Assembly: GCF_004346165.1 (NCBI RefSeq) | Contig: NZ_SLZZ01000029.1 | Span: forward strand, 1-38,135 | Reading direction: 5' to 3' | DNA length: 38,135 nt | DNA from: Muricomes intestini | Lineage (GTDB): Bacteria; Bacillota; Clostridia; Lachnospirales; Lachnospiraceae | Shown here: positions 16,084-23,930 of the stretch, piece by piece | Position numbering within the stretch: the first letter of the stretch is position 1 | Layout: the number at the start of each line of letters is the position of its first letter | Notes under the pieces: generated by a model | What the model was told of the DNA's origin: nothing | What the model saw: only the letters and a program-made list of their open reading frames with translations | Database searches by the model: none | Made by a program: the position numbers and the translations under genes

Positions 16084-16189
16084 ATGAGCACACCCTCTGT
16101 TAGTGTTTAACTTCACCTACACAATAAAATCTGACTTATCACGAAATTGAGCCGTTGCATCTAACTTGACGCGACGGCTCTTGCTTTGT
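16084..16189. repeat. Duplicated terminator segment, copy 1
   Basis: About 106 bases resemble 18860-18966 at roughly 80% identity. The shared segment includes a terminator hairpin (GCCGTTGC 16151-16158 with GCGACGGC 16171-16178) that, in the second copy, lies immediately downstream of the intact VirB2-like gene. Confidence 0.8.
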
Positions 16190-16216
16190 CTACATGCCAA
16201 GAATAGTCCAGTCAAT
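16190..16216 (-). pseudogene. Remnant of the 3' end of a VirB2-like gene (copy 2)
   Basis: The minus strand encodes IDWTILGM and a TAG stop; the intact gene ends YIWTILGM-stop. It is joined on its left to the same downstream terminator that follows the intact gene, and on its right to the second leader copy. The matching homology stops after about six codons. Confidence 0.7.
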
Positions 16217-16389
16217 CCTTGCAAAAGGATGGTGAACGGACTTTTTTGATAGTAACTGTGTCCTTTCCATTATTCATATTTGTTTGATTGAAAATCCTGC
16301 TTTACTATGGTAAAATCATTCCATACCTACCGAGTAATTTTTTTAAACGGTAGTTCAGAAATTCAATGCTTGATGAGCGAATTTATACT
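16215..16389 (+). repeat. Duplicated leader/promoter segment, copy 2
   Basis: Resembles 15531-15708. It has the ATCCTT/AAGGAT hairpin, the promoter TTGAAA (16288-16293) and TAAAAT (16311-16316) at 17 bases, and TACCG (16328-16332) with CGGTA (16348-16352) as leader hairpin. It precedes the AraC gene at 16451. Confidence 0.8.
16288..16316 (+). promoter_or_regulatory. Promoter of the AraC and glyoxalase-like genes
   Basis: TTGAAA and TAAAAT at 17-base spacing, conserved in both leader copies. Confidence 0.6.
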
Positions 16390-16450
16390 TGCTTGATTCG
16401 CATTAGATGGATAAGACTAATAAAAATTATAAAAGTAAGGAGGGAACGAT

Positions 16451-17272
16451 TTGATTATCAAAAATGACAAACAATTCAATATGTTTCCCTCCCATGTGGG
16501 GCTGAGAAAATACATTCAATATTACAACATCGTATTTCCATCGAATGAGACATTTACAGCACAATATACGCTTATGCCTAACGCTTGCGGAACATTGTCG
16601 CTTGCTTTTAACGGAAACGCAGTCATTGCTGAACTGTGGGGAGCATCTTTAACTCCTGTTTTGTTAGGAATGGAACCAAATAGTTATCATGTTCTGCTAC
16701 TTATCCAGCTTTCGCCCTATGGTTTGTATCAAATCACCCGTCAAAGTCAAGCGGAGTTTGCAGATAAACGACTTTCGCTTACGGATATTGATAATGAGCT
16801 GTTTCATTCGCTGCATCAGGCTTTTGTAGCATCAAAAACTGTATCCAATTTGGTAAATACTTGTGAAAAGGTTTTATACCGACGCATGGAAAAGCACGTT
16901 GTTTCGGACTCTTTGCTGTTGGCAACTAAAGTAATTTCTGATAATTATGGACAAATACAAGTGAAAGAAGTTGCCAGACAATCCCATTATAGTGAGCGAC
17001 AATTAAACCGATTATTTCTTGCACAAATCGGAATGAATATTAAAAACTATGCACGCTTAACTCGCTTTAATTACGTATTAAAGCACATTCAAACATCGCC
17101 TTGCTTTTTTGCGGCATTATCGCAACAAGCCGGATATTTTGACCAAGCCCATTTTGATAAAGATTTCAAGGCTATCAGTGGTGTTACCCCTCAAAAGTAT
17201 CTGAAAACAATGTCGGATTTTTACTATGACGGAACGGAGATATATAATACAATATCCTCAAAGGAGGATTGA
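16451..17272 (+). CDS. AraC-family transcription regulator
   Basis: The 273-residue protein has an N-terminal sensor-like domain (1-150) and a C-terminal AraC DNA-binding domain (about 165-255) with QVKEVARQSHYSERQLNRLF and the typical GYFDQAHFDKDFKAISGVTPQKY end. The start is TTG at 16451, preceded by AAGGAGGG at good spacing; no better ATG exists nearby. It lies three bases before the glyoxalase-like gene, which it probably regulates. Base composition is more AT-rich than the ICE backbone, consistent with a separate origin. Confidence 0.9.
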   Translation: MIIKNDKQFNMFPSHVGLRKYIQYYNIVFPSNETFTAQYTLMPNACGTLSLAFNGNAVIAELWGASLTPVLLGMEPNSYHVLLLIQLSPYGLYQITRQSQAEFADKRLSLTDIDNELFHSLHQAFVASKTVSNLVNTCEKVLYRRMEKHVVSDSLLLATKVISDNYGQIQVKEVARQSHYSERQLNRLFLAQIGMNIKNYARLTRFNYVLKHIQTSPCFFAALSQQAGYFDQAHFDKDFKAISGVTPQKYLKTMSDFYYDGTEIYNTISSKED

Positions 17273-17275
17273 AAA

Positions 17276-17746
17276 ATGAAATATCAAGGTTGTCTTTTAG
17301 CGGTTAAGGATATAGCCGCCTCTAAACACTTTTATGAAAAGGTACTTCATCAAAATGCGGTAATGGATATTGGCGTACATGTGACATTTGAGGGCTTTTC
17401 ACTGCAACAAGGATATGCCGAACTCGTCGGTGTGTCAGTCGATAGCGTGAAAGAGCAGTCACATAACTTTCAAGTCTATTTTGAAGTAGACGATTTGGAC
17501 AAGGTGTATGCCGAAATGAAAAGCATATCCAGTTTGCAATGGATACACGAAATCAAAGAATACCCGTGGGGGCAGCGTGATGTTCGGGTATATGACCCCG
17601 ACAAGCACATTGTAGAAATTGCAGAGGATATGACCACGGTTATCAAACGCTTTTTTAAGCAAGGTATGTCGGCAGAAGAAGTTGCTACACGCACAATGTT
17701 TCCTCTTGAGGTTGTAAAACAGTATGCGTTAGGCTTTGGTATGTGA
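17276..17746 (+). CDS. VOC/glyoxalase-superfamily protein
   Basis: The 156-residue protein has the VOC pattern: LLAVKDIAASKHFYEKVL at the start and QRDVRVYDPDKHIVEIAED in the second half, ending with a C-terminal helical extension (residues 115-156) that looks like a short MSAEEVATRTMFPLEVVKQY helix-turn-helix. Members are metal enzymes or drug-binding proteins of the bleomycin-resistance type; substrate unknown. AAAGGAGG overlaps the end of the AraC gene, so the two are coupled. Confidence 0.85.
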   Translation: MKYQGCLLAVKDIAASKHFYEKVLHQNAVMDIGVHVTFEGFSLQQGYAELVGVSVDSVKEQSHNFQVYFEVDDLDKVYAEMKSISSLQWIHEIKEYPWGQRDVRVYDPDKHIVEIAEDMTTVIKRFFKQGMSAEEVATRTMFPLEVVKQYALGFGM

Positions 17747-17811
17747 TACACGGCGGCTTTGGTAAATCAAAGCCGCTATTTTATTCCAAACAAGATCGGA
17801 GGAGACGGGCA

Positions 17812-18018
17812 ATGAGTAAATATGAGCCGCTTTGGAAGGCGATAGGTCGACGCACGGAAAACAGCTTCACGCTGACCTATGCCGAGATTGAACAGATTCT
17901 GGGATTTCCTATCGACCATGCCTTTTTAACCTTTAAGAAGGAGCTGCCCGCCTACTGCTACGAGGTGGGTAAGATCTCCATGAAGGCACAGACGGTGACG
18001 TTCAAACGCTGCGTTTGA
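17812..18018 (+). CDS. Small DUF7662-like protein
   Basis: The 68-residue protein MSKYEPLWKAIGRR is followed by SFTLTYAEIEQILGFPID, a pattern I associate with DUF7662, a short domain found alone or in HNH/restriction-linked settings. CGGAGGAG precedes the ATG at 17812; the longer frame from 17743 overlaps the glyoxalase gene and is rejected. The sequence is more GC-rich than its AraC/VOC neighbours. Function unknown. Confidence 0.7.
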   Translation: MSKYEPLWKAIGRRTENSFTLTYAEIEQILGFPIDHAFLTFKKELPAYCYEVGKISMKAQTVTFKRCV

Positions 18019-18073
18019 CAATCGGCTGCGTATCTGCCATCATCGGCTTCACCCATCCAAGAGGAGGAACACT

Positions 18074-18796
18074 ATGAACTGGGAACCATGGACAGGCTGT
18101 TACAAATTAAGTGATGGCTGTACAAATTGCTATTTTTATGGGCCGTATGCAAAACGCTATGGTCAAAGCACAATACAAAAAACAGATAAATTTGATTGGC
18201 CTGCAAGGAAAAGTGCAAAGGGCGAATACAATATCAAAGGAAACAAAATTCTTGCAACCTGCTTTGCGACTGACTTTTTCCTACCAGAAGCGGATGAATG
18301 GCGTAAAGAGGCTTGGGCAATCATCAAGGAAAGAACAGATATTGATTTTTTGATTTTGACAAAGCGAATTGACCGATTTCCCCAATCGCTTCCGTCTGAT
18401 TGGGGTACAGGCTATGACAATGTGAATATTGGCTGTACTGTCGAAAATCAAACACTCGCCGATTACAGGCTTCCGCTCTTTTTATCCTATCCGATAAAAA
18501 GGCGTTTTATTGCCTGCGCTCCACTTTTAGAAGCGATAGATTTAACACCATATCTTGATGGCATAGACCATGTTACCGTTGGCGGCGAAACAGGACGAGA
18601 AGCCCGTTTGTGTGATTATGATTGGGTGCTTAATATCCGTGAACAATGCGCAAAAGCAGATGTAACATTTTGGTTCAAAAATACAGGCTCACTTTTCAAA
18701 CGTGACGGTGTAGCGGAAAAGATAAATCCATTTAAGCAAACCAGTGTGGCAAAAGAGCTCAGTATTGATATTTCAGATGGGAATAGATTGTTTTGA
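18074..18796 (+). CDS. DUF5131 (phage Gp37/Gp68-like) protein
   Basis: The 240-residue protein has an N-terminal Cys cluster C9-X6-C16-X2-C19 (GCYKLSDGCTNCYF), then FLILTKRIDRFPQSLP, NVNIGCTVENQ and VTVGGETGREARLCDYDWV, all typical of DUF5131. The family shares features with radical-SAM-like TIM barrels and is common in phages and plasmids; the reaction is unknown. GAGGAGG precedes the ATG. It is the last plus-strand cargo gene before the second terminator segment and the intact VirB2-like gene. Confidence 0.88.
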   Translation: MNWEPWTGCYKLSDGCTNCYFYGPYAKRYGQSTIQKTDKFDWPARKSAKGEYNIKGNKILATCFATDFFLPEADEWRKEAWAIIKERTDIDFLILTKRIDRFPQSLPSDWGTGYDNVNIGCTVENQTLADYRLPLFLSYPIKRRFIACAPLLEAIDLTPYLDGIDHVTVGGETGREARLCDYDWVLNIREQCAKADVTFWFKNTGSLFKRDGVAEKINPFKQTSVAKELSIDISDGNRLF

Positions 18797-18859
18797 TAAA
18801 ATGCCATAGTGTAAAGCATTATTGCCTATTTTACTTCATGAATGTTCTGAACAAACCAA

Positions 18860-18966
18860 ATGAGCAAACCCTCTGTTGGTGACTAAGTTCACCCACACAA
18901 TCAAATCTGACTTACCACAAAATTGAGCCGTTGCACCTTACTTTGATGCAACGGCCCTTGCTGTAT
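18860..18966. repeat. Duplicated terminator segment, copy 2
   Basis: Counterpart of 16084-16189, lying directly downstream of the intact VirB2-like gene, so this copy is in its native place. Confidence 0.8.
18927..18955 (-). terminator. Terminator after the VirB2-like gene
   Basis: GCCGTTGCA and TGCAACGGC form a perfect 9-bp stem; on the minus strand TCAATTTTG follows. Confidence 0.65.
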
Positions 18967-19305
18967 CTACATGCCCAATATAGTCCAGATGTATAACGGG
19001 GCTGTTAATGTGAACACCAAGCAGGCAAACAGGATTGCCGGTGCCGCCCACTCGAACTGACCATGTTTGCGATAATCAAAATAAGCCGTGCCTAATTTGG
19101 CAAAGAAAAACACCGCCAGAATCAGGTCAATGGCGGGAAATACCACCTTGTTGACCACGGTTTTAATCTGTTGGGAGGCCGTTGTCCACGTTCCCTCAAT
19201 GGCTCCAGCTACATCCCCGGTTCCCGCTGCATAGGCCGTTGTACTGAACATCAGGCACAGCAGTAAGCTTACGCACAGGAGCATTGCAATTCGTTTCGAT
19301 TTCAT
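18967..19305 (-). CDS. VirB2/TrbC-like small membrane protein (DUF3852-like)
   Basis: The 112-residue protein has a signal peptide (basic MKSKR, hydrophobic 7-22, cleavage near AYAAG), then two hydrophobic helices (about 53-68 and 85-110) separated by a basic YFDYRKHGQ loop. This is the layout of VirB2/TrbC conjugative pilin-like subunits. Its location next to the VirB6-like gene (now separated by cargo) agrees. I start at ATG 19305 after AAAGGTGG; the longer frame overlaps a terminator. It ends WTILGM, and two remnants of this end mark the cargo joints at 15506 and 16190. Confidence 0.8.
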   Translation of the reverse strand: MKSKRIAMLLCVSLLLCLMFSTTAYAAGTGDVAGAIEGTWTTASQQIKTVVNKVVFPAIDLILAVFFFAKLGTAYFDYRKHGQFEWAAPAILFACLVFTLTAPLYIWTILGM

Positions 19306-19344
19306 TGATTTTCCACCTTTCATCATAGGGTTGAAAACAGCAAA

Positions 19345-19369
19345 ACCGCAGCTTTCGATTGGCTGCGGT
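19345..19369 (-). terminator. Terminator between the Trp-rich protein gene and the VirB2-like gene
   Basis: ACCGCAGC and GCTGCGGT form a stem with TTTTG after it on the minus strand and a T7 run on the plus strand, so it may work in both directions. Confidence 0.75.
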
Positions 19370-19388
19370 CTTGTTTTTTTCTCTGTTT

Positions 19389-21119
19389 TTAATGGGGTTT
19401 CTGCGGTGCAATATGCCAGTCCGTCCATAAATTATCCCGGATGGTGACGCTGTCCGTGAGATTCATAGAAAGCATTCCGGCGGGTGACCAGCTGTCTATC
19501 AGCCATGTGTACGGGGTATAGCTTCCGTCCGGGAACCAGATGGGTGAAAAATGCGTCCTGCGGCTATAAGTGCTGTAGGGATTCTTCTGAAACTCAAACC
19601 GGGTGCTGTAGCCGGAAGTCATTCGCTCCAGTAGCCTCCAGTAGGTCTGATACCCGAATTCCGGGAAGTAGGTCACCGCCGTCTGCGCCCCGGTTACCGC
19701 CGAGGACTGATTGGTGCTGACTTTGGCAGAAACCGTTTCATTGATGCCATAGCCGGACTTCATGTTTTTTCCGCTGGCGGTAGGACTTTTGTCATCGGGC
19801 TTAATTGCCATGCTTGCCGACAGGCTGGCCTGATAGCGGTCAAGGTCAAACATCCACCAGCCTTCGTCTACCCATTCACCGTCATCCTCCCAATGACCGC
19901 CTCCGTCACCATCGCTGTACCAGTTCCAGTCACTGTGCCATACCCAATGCTCCTGCCACCAAGGTCGCCATATTGTCCAGCTTGCAGAGGTTTGCTGCGG
20001 ATTATTGGGAACAGCCGATCTTCTAAAGCTGTCATTGCGATCATCGGCTACGGGGTTGGGCGGTGGATTCTTGTTCAGGTCAACGATGTTGACGTTGATT
20101 GTCGCCTTGCTGGAGCTGCCGCCACCGGACACAGAAACCGTAATTGTCATATGCTGTGGAGTATTCGGCGTTGTCCAGCGTATCCATGCCAGCTGGCTGT
20201 CGCCATCGGGATAGTAGATGTTGCTGACCTTGTGGCTCCTGCCGTTCACATAAAAGGTTGCCGATACCGGATGATCCGGATCGCTCTGACCGCCGCTGAC
20301 GGTAATCGCTGTGATGACCTCTGTATTTACCCGGTATTCGTAGTCATACACGAAAACCTCCGGAGGTTCGGCAGGCTTATCCTTAAACCGCACGATACCA
20401 AGACCAAGGGAGGACTTGATTTCCGCATTGGAAGCTGCCTTGCTTCGGCTTCCCGACCATGCCGGATAGCCGAGATCCGCCACCTCCAAGAACATGGCCA
20501 GTGGCAGGTTCTTATGGGATAGGGATACCATTCTCTTTCGCAAAAGACCGCCGACCTGTTCGTCATACATGGCAGCTTCTGTGGCTGTGGTGGCAATCAT
20601 CACGCCCTCAAATTTGTAATAGGCGATTGGCTCCAGAAGTAACTTGTACTTGCCACCGATTAACACATCAAAGTCCATTCCAGTGAGACCGGCGATGCTT
20701 CTAATTACCTGTTCATCAGTAAAATAGCTTTTGATGGCGGCAATGTTGTTTGAACCATTAGTGCTAATGATTTTGGGCAGAGCTTGTGCAGGGTTGGTAT
20801 AGGTATAATTTTTCATGCTTGGAGTTAATCCTGAACCACTATTATATTGCAGCTTAGAAACTTTATTGAAATGTCCAATTCCATTTGGTTTCTTGTTGGT
20901 CAGGTCAATAGGAGTCGTGACAACAGAACAATCTGAAGCCCGAACCACCGTCACCCGAACACCCTCGTTGCCCGGAGTCCACGAGTTGGTGCTGGTACCA
21001 TCGCCCATACCGCCGCCACCTCCATCTACGTTTCCATCCCCGACTGCATAAGCTGGTACAGCACACAGGGAGGAACATAACACGGCAAGCACGAGAAAAA
21101 CACTAAAAATCCGCTTCAT
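19389..21119 (-). CDS. Secreted Trp-rich surface protein of unknown function
   Basis: The 576-residue protein has a clear signal peptide (MKRIFSVFLV to AYA, about 1-25) followed by a Gly-rich, Asp-containing segment. A beta-rich domain near residues 250-350 (EVITAITVSGG, PVSATFYVNGR) looks immunoglobulin-like. Residues 381-423 contain 12 tryptophans with many Asp/Glu and His. No LPXTG anchor or transmembrane helix is seen at the C-terminus. Between the Tad pilus and T4SS genes, it may be a pilus-associated adhesin or mating-surface protein; this is inference from position. The start at 21119 follows AAAGGAGG. Confidence 0.8.
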   Translation of the reverse strand: MKRIFSVFLVLAVLCSSLCAVPAYAVGDGNVDGGGGGMGDGTSTNSWTPGNEGVRVTVVRASDCSVVTTPIDLTNKKPNGIGHFNKVSKLQYNSGSGLTPSMKNYTYTNPAQALPKIISTNGSNNIAAIKSYFTDEQVIRSIAGLTGMDFDVLIGGKYKLLLEPIAYYKFEGVMIATTATEAAMYDEQVGGLLRKRMVSLSHKNLPLAMFLEVADLGYPAWSGSRSKAASNAEIKSSLGLGIVRFKDKPAEPPEVFVYDYEYRVNTEVITAITVSGGQSDPDHPVSATFYVNGRSHKVSNIYYPDGDSQLAWIRWTTPNTPQHMTITVSVSGGGSSSKATINVNIVDLNKNPPPNPVADDRNDSFRRSAVPNNPQQTSASWTIWRPWWQEHWVWHSDWNWYSDGDGGGHWEDDGEWVDEGWWMFDLDRYQASLSASMAIKPDDKSPTASGKNMKSGYGINETVSAKVSTNQSSAVTGAQTAVTYFPEFGYQTYWRLLERMTSGYSTRFEFQKNPYSTYSRRTHFSPIWFPDGSYTPYTWLIDSWSPAGMLSMNLTDSVTIRDNLWTDWHIAPQKPH

Positions 21120-21145
21120 ATAGCGCCTCCTTTGCAAAAGAAAAA

Positions 21146-21165
21146 GCACAGCATTTCTGCTGTGC
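21146..21165 (-). terminator. Terminator between the DUF6550-like and Trp-rich protein genes
   Basis: GCACAGCA and TGCTGTGC form a perfect 8-bp stem with a TTTC loop; TTTTTCTTTT follows on the minus strand. Confidence 0.85.
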
Positions 21166-21187
21166 AATTCCTTAAAATCTTCTATAT

Positions 21188-21724
21188 CTAATTCATGTCA
21201 CCGATCTTGTTGCCATTTTCATACATATCATCGGCTGTTGTTCCATGCGCATCACCTGTACCATCAACCCAGCCAAATCCGGGGAAGTAAGTTTGACCTT
21301 TATCGTTAGTTTCGCCACCCTGCGGCTTGCTTTCAGCAGCCGGTTTCTTTTCCGTATCCTCCGGCTTGTATTCCGGCGGCTTGGATGGGTTCGTGGTATC
21401 CGCATCCTTTGGCAGCTCAGGCTTTGCGGGAGCTTCCGGTTTTACCGGATCGGGCTGGAGCTTCTGCTCCGGCAGATCGGTTTGGGGCGGCAGCGTTTCC
21501 GAGCTTTCCGGCTCCGATGCAGGCTGCGGAGAAACTACCACCTCTTTTTTCTCTGTCTTATCTTGTATATCAGGAGCCACATCCGAAGAGCTGACCGGTT
21601 CCTGTGAGGAAGCATCCGGCATTACGGGTTCCTTAGCAAACCGCATTCCGATAGCAGCCACCAGTGCTATGCAGATAACAGTAGCACCCGCAATGGCGAG
21701 CCTCCTTTTGGTTTTATCACTCAT
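21188..21724 (-). CDS. Membrane-anchored proline-rich protein (DUF6550-like)
   Basis: The 178-residue protein has a short basic N-terminus, one membrane helix (about 9-28), a long Pro/Glu/Lys/Ser-rich extracellular stretch (35-140) and a conserved-looking end YFPGFGWVDGTGD. From memory it matches DUF6550. The wall-spanning low-complexity arm suggests a linker or assembly factor across the cell wall. AAAGGAGG precedes the ATG. It lies between the minor pilins and the Trp-rich secreted protein. Confidence 0.75.
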   Translation of the reverse strand: MSDKTKRRLAIAGATVICIALVAAIGMRFAKEPVMPDASSQEPVSSSDVAPDIQDKTEKKEVVVSPQPASEPESSETLPPQTDLPEQKLQPDPVKPEAPAKPELPKDADTTNPSKPPEYKPEDTEKKPAAESKPQGGETNDKGQTYFPGFGWVDGTGDAHGTTADDMYENGNKIGDMN

Positions 21725-21820
21725 ATAAACAACCTCCTTTGAGAAGTGTAAAATGTTACCTCTTTGTATTTCTCACCATACTACATATTTTTTCGGAAGT
21801 CCAGACAATTTCCCGAACAG

Positions 21821-22366
21821 TTAAAACACCTCGGTGTATCCCGCCTGAACCTTGAGTTTTATCTTCATGGGAGCCAGCTCCTTGCCACCGAAATACACCG
21901 GAACCTCCAGCCAGATTACCGCATCCGCTTCAAAGCGCTGTGCGTTTTTGGGGGAGGAAGGAGCCAGCAGCGCATTGCGGATCGTGACATCCAAGCCGGA
22001 AAGCCTGTATTCCAAAGCATCCCCGGTATACTTCACATGGCTGCTGCCCACAGCTTCCATACCGAGGACACTGTCCATGTAACCGTAAATATCGCCAGTG
22101 TTCACGCTGTAGGAAAAGGAGGAGCCGTCCGGCTGGTAGCCGCCGCTATAGCCCTCCCGGACACCGTGATACACATCGGCATAGTTGTCGTTAACTGTCA
22201 CGATAATGGCATCCTCTAAGGCTTCCTTTACACCGGTGGCGATAATATTCAGCCGGAAAAACTCCATCACGCCGCACAGAATAATGACAAGTACCAGCGT
22301 AATGGCTACCACCAAGGGAAAGCCGTTCCCGGCCTTATCCTTGAATATTTGTTTTAGCTTGGTCAT
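21821..22366 (-). CDS. Tad minor pilin-like protein (TadE/F type)
   Basis: The 181-residue protein has the class III prepilin layout: a basic leader, a processing-type Gly (Gly15) before FPLVVAITLVLVIILCGVMEF, a single N-terminal helix and a beta-rich exported domain. It lacks the pilin Glu5. It overlaps the DUF4320-like gene by four bases (ATGA). In the Tad system such pseudopilins are processed by the prepilin peptidase encoded upstream and prime pilus assembly. Confidence 0.75.
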   Translation of the reverse strand: MTKLKQIFKDKAGNGFPLVVAITLVLVIILCGVMEFFRLNIIATGVKEALEDAIIVTVNDNYADVYHGVREGYSGGYQPDGSSFSYSVNTGDIYGYMDSVLGMEAVGSSHVKYTGDALEYRLSGLDVTIRNALLAPSSPKNAQRFEADAVIWLEVPVYFGGKELAPMKIKLKVQAGYTEVF

Positions 22367-22758
22367 TTATGGTACACCTCGCTTTTCCCGGAGGCCTCCG
22401 AACGCAGGGTGATCGGGAACGAACCAAAACCGCCGAACAGCCCAATGTTTCTTTCTAAGGTCAGGGTCACGGTGATTTCCTGATTCAGCTGGATATTGCC
22501 GGTCTTTGACCATGAAATCCGGGGACTCAGCCCGGTCTGCTCGGTAAGAACTGCCGCACGGCGGCTGGTTTCACTGCCTACCCTGCCGGAGATTTCCGCT
22601 TCCCGGCACAGCTCGGTGGCATAGGTATCCATCTGGTTTTTAGCAATAAACACCGGCAGCACCTGTACCGCCAGCGCAATGACCAGCATAGCGCAAAGGA
22701 CGAGGACGCACACATCAATATATCCCTCGCCACGCTTGGATTTTAAGAGCTTCAGCAT
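22363..22758 (-). CDS. Tad minor pilin-like protein (DUF4320-like)
   Basis: The 131-residue protein starts MLKLLKSKRGEG followed by YIDVCVLVLCAMLVIALAVQV, a prepilin-like leader and helix; the G/YID junction parallels G/FVD in the Flp-like pilin encoded at 28421. The rest is a small beta-rich domain. I associate it with DUF4320, found in ICE Tad clusters. AGGGGGTG precedes the ATG. It is coupled by overlap to its neighbours. Confidence 0.78.
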   Translation of the reverse strand: MLKLLKSKRGEGYIDVCVLVLCAMLVIALAVQVLPVFIAKNQMDTYATELCREAEISGRVGSETSRRAAVLTEQTGLSPRISWSKTGNIQLNQEITVTLTLERNIGLFGGFGSFPITLRSEASGKSEVYHK

Positions 22759-23042
22759 AGCTTCACCCCCTGTTCAGGCGGGGCGGAGTCCTGCTCCATC
22801 TGTGGAAAATCGCTTAATATATGCCACACATTGTTGCTGTAATCAGAGCTGATGACCTCCTGATTCAAAAGCTCATCAGCGGTTACGAGCCTTGCGCACT
22901 CCGAAACACCGGGATGCCCGGTCACGCTCTTTCCCGACAGCAGCTCTTTTGCTGCTTCCGGCGTTAAAAAGACAAACCCGACCGGTGTCATCAGATCAAA
23001 GGACGCCTGCGGATATTTGATCAGCGTTTGTTGAACAATCAC
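22752..23042 (-). CDS. Small hypothetical protein within the Tad module
   Basis: The 96-residue soluble protein starts at GTG 23042, preceded by GGGGGTG. It has no membrane helix or recognised motif; the middle reads FVFLTPEAAKELLSG. It lies between tadC-like and DUF4320-like genes and overlaps the latter, so it is expressed with the pilus genes. It could be a regulatory or assembly partner; nothing in the sequence shows which. Confidence 0.65.
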   Translation of the reverse strand: MIVQQTLIKYPQASFDLMTPVGFVFLTPEAAKELLSGKSVTGHPGVSECARLVTADELLNQEVISSDYSNNVWHILSDFPQMEQDSAPPEQGVKLC

Positions 23043-23054
23043 ACTTTCACCCCC

Positions 23055-23930
23055 TTAAAACATCCCGCCAAGGGACTTGATGATCTCATAAGCGATGATG
23101 GCCAGATAGGTAAAGAGAAAGCACATCAGCATGAGAAAGGAAAACACACGGATTTTCGGCGGTATTTTCTGTGCCTCACCCTTGAGCCTTTGCAGCTCCA
23201 GCTGCTTGAAGTCATGCGCCAGCATCTGAAAATACACCGTGCTGTCATCTCCACGCAGCACACCGATGAGGCCTCTCACCACATCCGACAGCATGGGCGA
23301 ATTGAGCCTTGCCTCGAACCGGGTAAGGGCTGCCTCATAGCTGGAGGAACGCATATCCGCTGCCAGCATGGTCAGCTCTCCGGCAAAGGCTTCCCCGGCG
23401 TTTTTCTTGTAGTTTTCTATGATGGCCAGCACATCACGGGAGGCTTTCAGCTCCTGTTCGATGTTGGCAACAAAGCGAGGCAGCTCCTTTTCCACAGAAG
23501 CACGCTTGGCGGACAGCTTTTCGTCTGTCTTTTTGGTTTCCTTAAAATACACCATAACTGCAAGGAACACCACCACCGGCACCAGCAGGGGAAATACAAA
23601 ACCTGCCGGAACCGCCAGCAGCAAAATTACGCCGGACTTCACCAGCGCATAGGCCTGATAGACCTCCGGCTCCATGTTCATGCCAGTTGCTTTCAGCACA
23701 TTTTTGAGCCGATGCCTGCGGTATTCATCCATGTGGATCAGCTTTGCGAGCTTTACCGCCCATGTCATGAAGTAGGCTTCCAAGGTTTTTGCCGCTTTTT
23801 TCTCTGATCTTGTGGTATTCAGCATAGCCTTGGCGGTGCTTAGGTACGGCAGACGCAGCACATCCAAAAGGATAAAGAACAGCCCCGCCGCTAAGGTGAT
23901 TCCGAATAAAAACAGTAATCCCATCTCCAT
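23055..23930 (-). CDS. tadC: TadC-like pilus platform protein (T2SS-F family)
   Basis: About 291 residues with membrane helices near the N-terminus (5-25), in the middle (about 105-150) and at the end (about 262-285), and the T2SS-F core between (VEKELPRFVANIEQELKASRD). TadB and TadC form the inner membrane platform on which TadA acts. ATG 23930 overlaps the tadB stop; ATG 23924 is a likely alternative with GGAGG at eight bases. Confidence 0.85.
   Translation of the reverse strand: MEMGLLFLFGITLAAGLFFILLDVLRLPYLSTAKAMLNTTRSEKKAAKTLEAYFMTWAVKLAKLIHMDEYRRHRLKNVLKATGMNMEPEVYQAYALVKSGVILLLAVPAGFVFPLLVPVVVFLAVMVYFKETKKTDEKLSAKRASVEKELPRFVANIEQELKASRDVLAIIENYKKNAGEAFAGELTMLAADMRSSSYEAALTRFEARLNSPMLSDVVRGLIGVLRGDDSTVYFQMLAHDFKQLELQRLKGEAQKIPPKIRVFSFLMLMCFLFTYLAIIAYEIIKSLGGMF

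Noticed and set aside
14133-18966. Cassette region as an integron
   Set aside because: There is no integrase, attI or attC-like site; joints are remnants of a coding end and leaders are on the gene side, which does not match integron cassettes.
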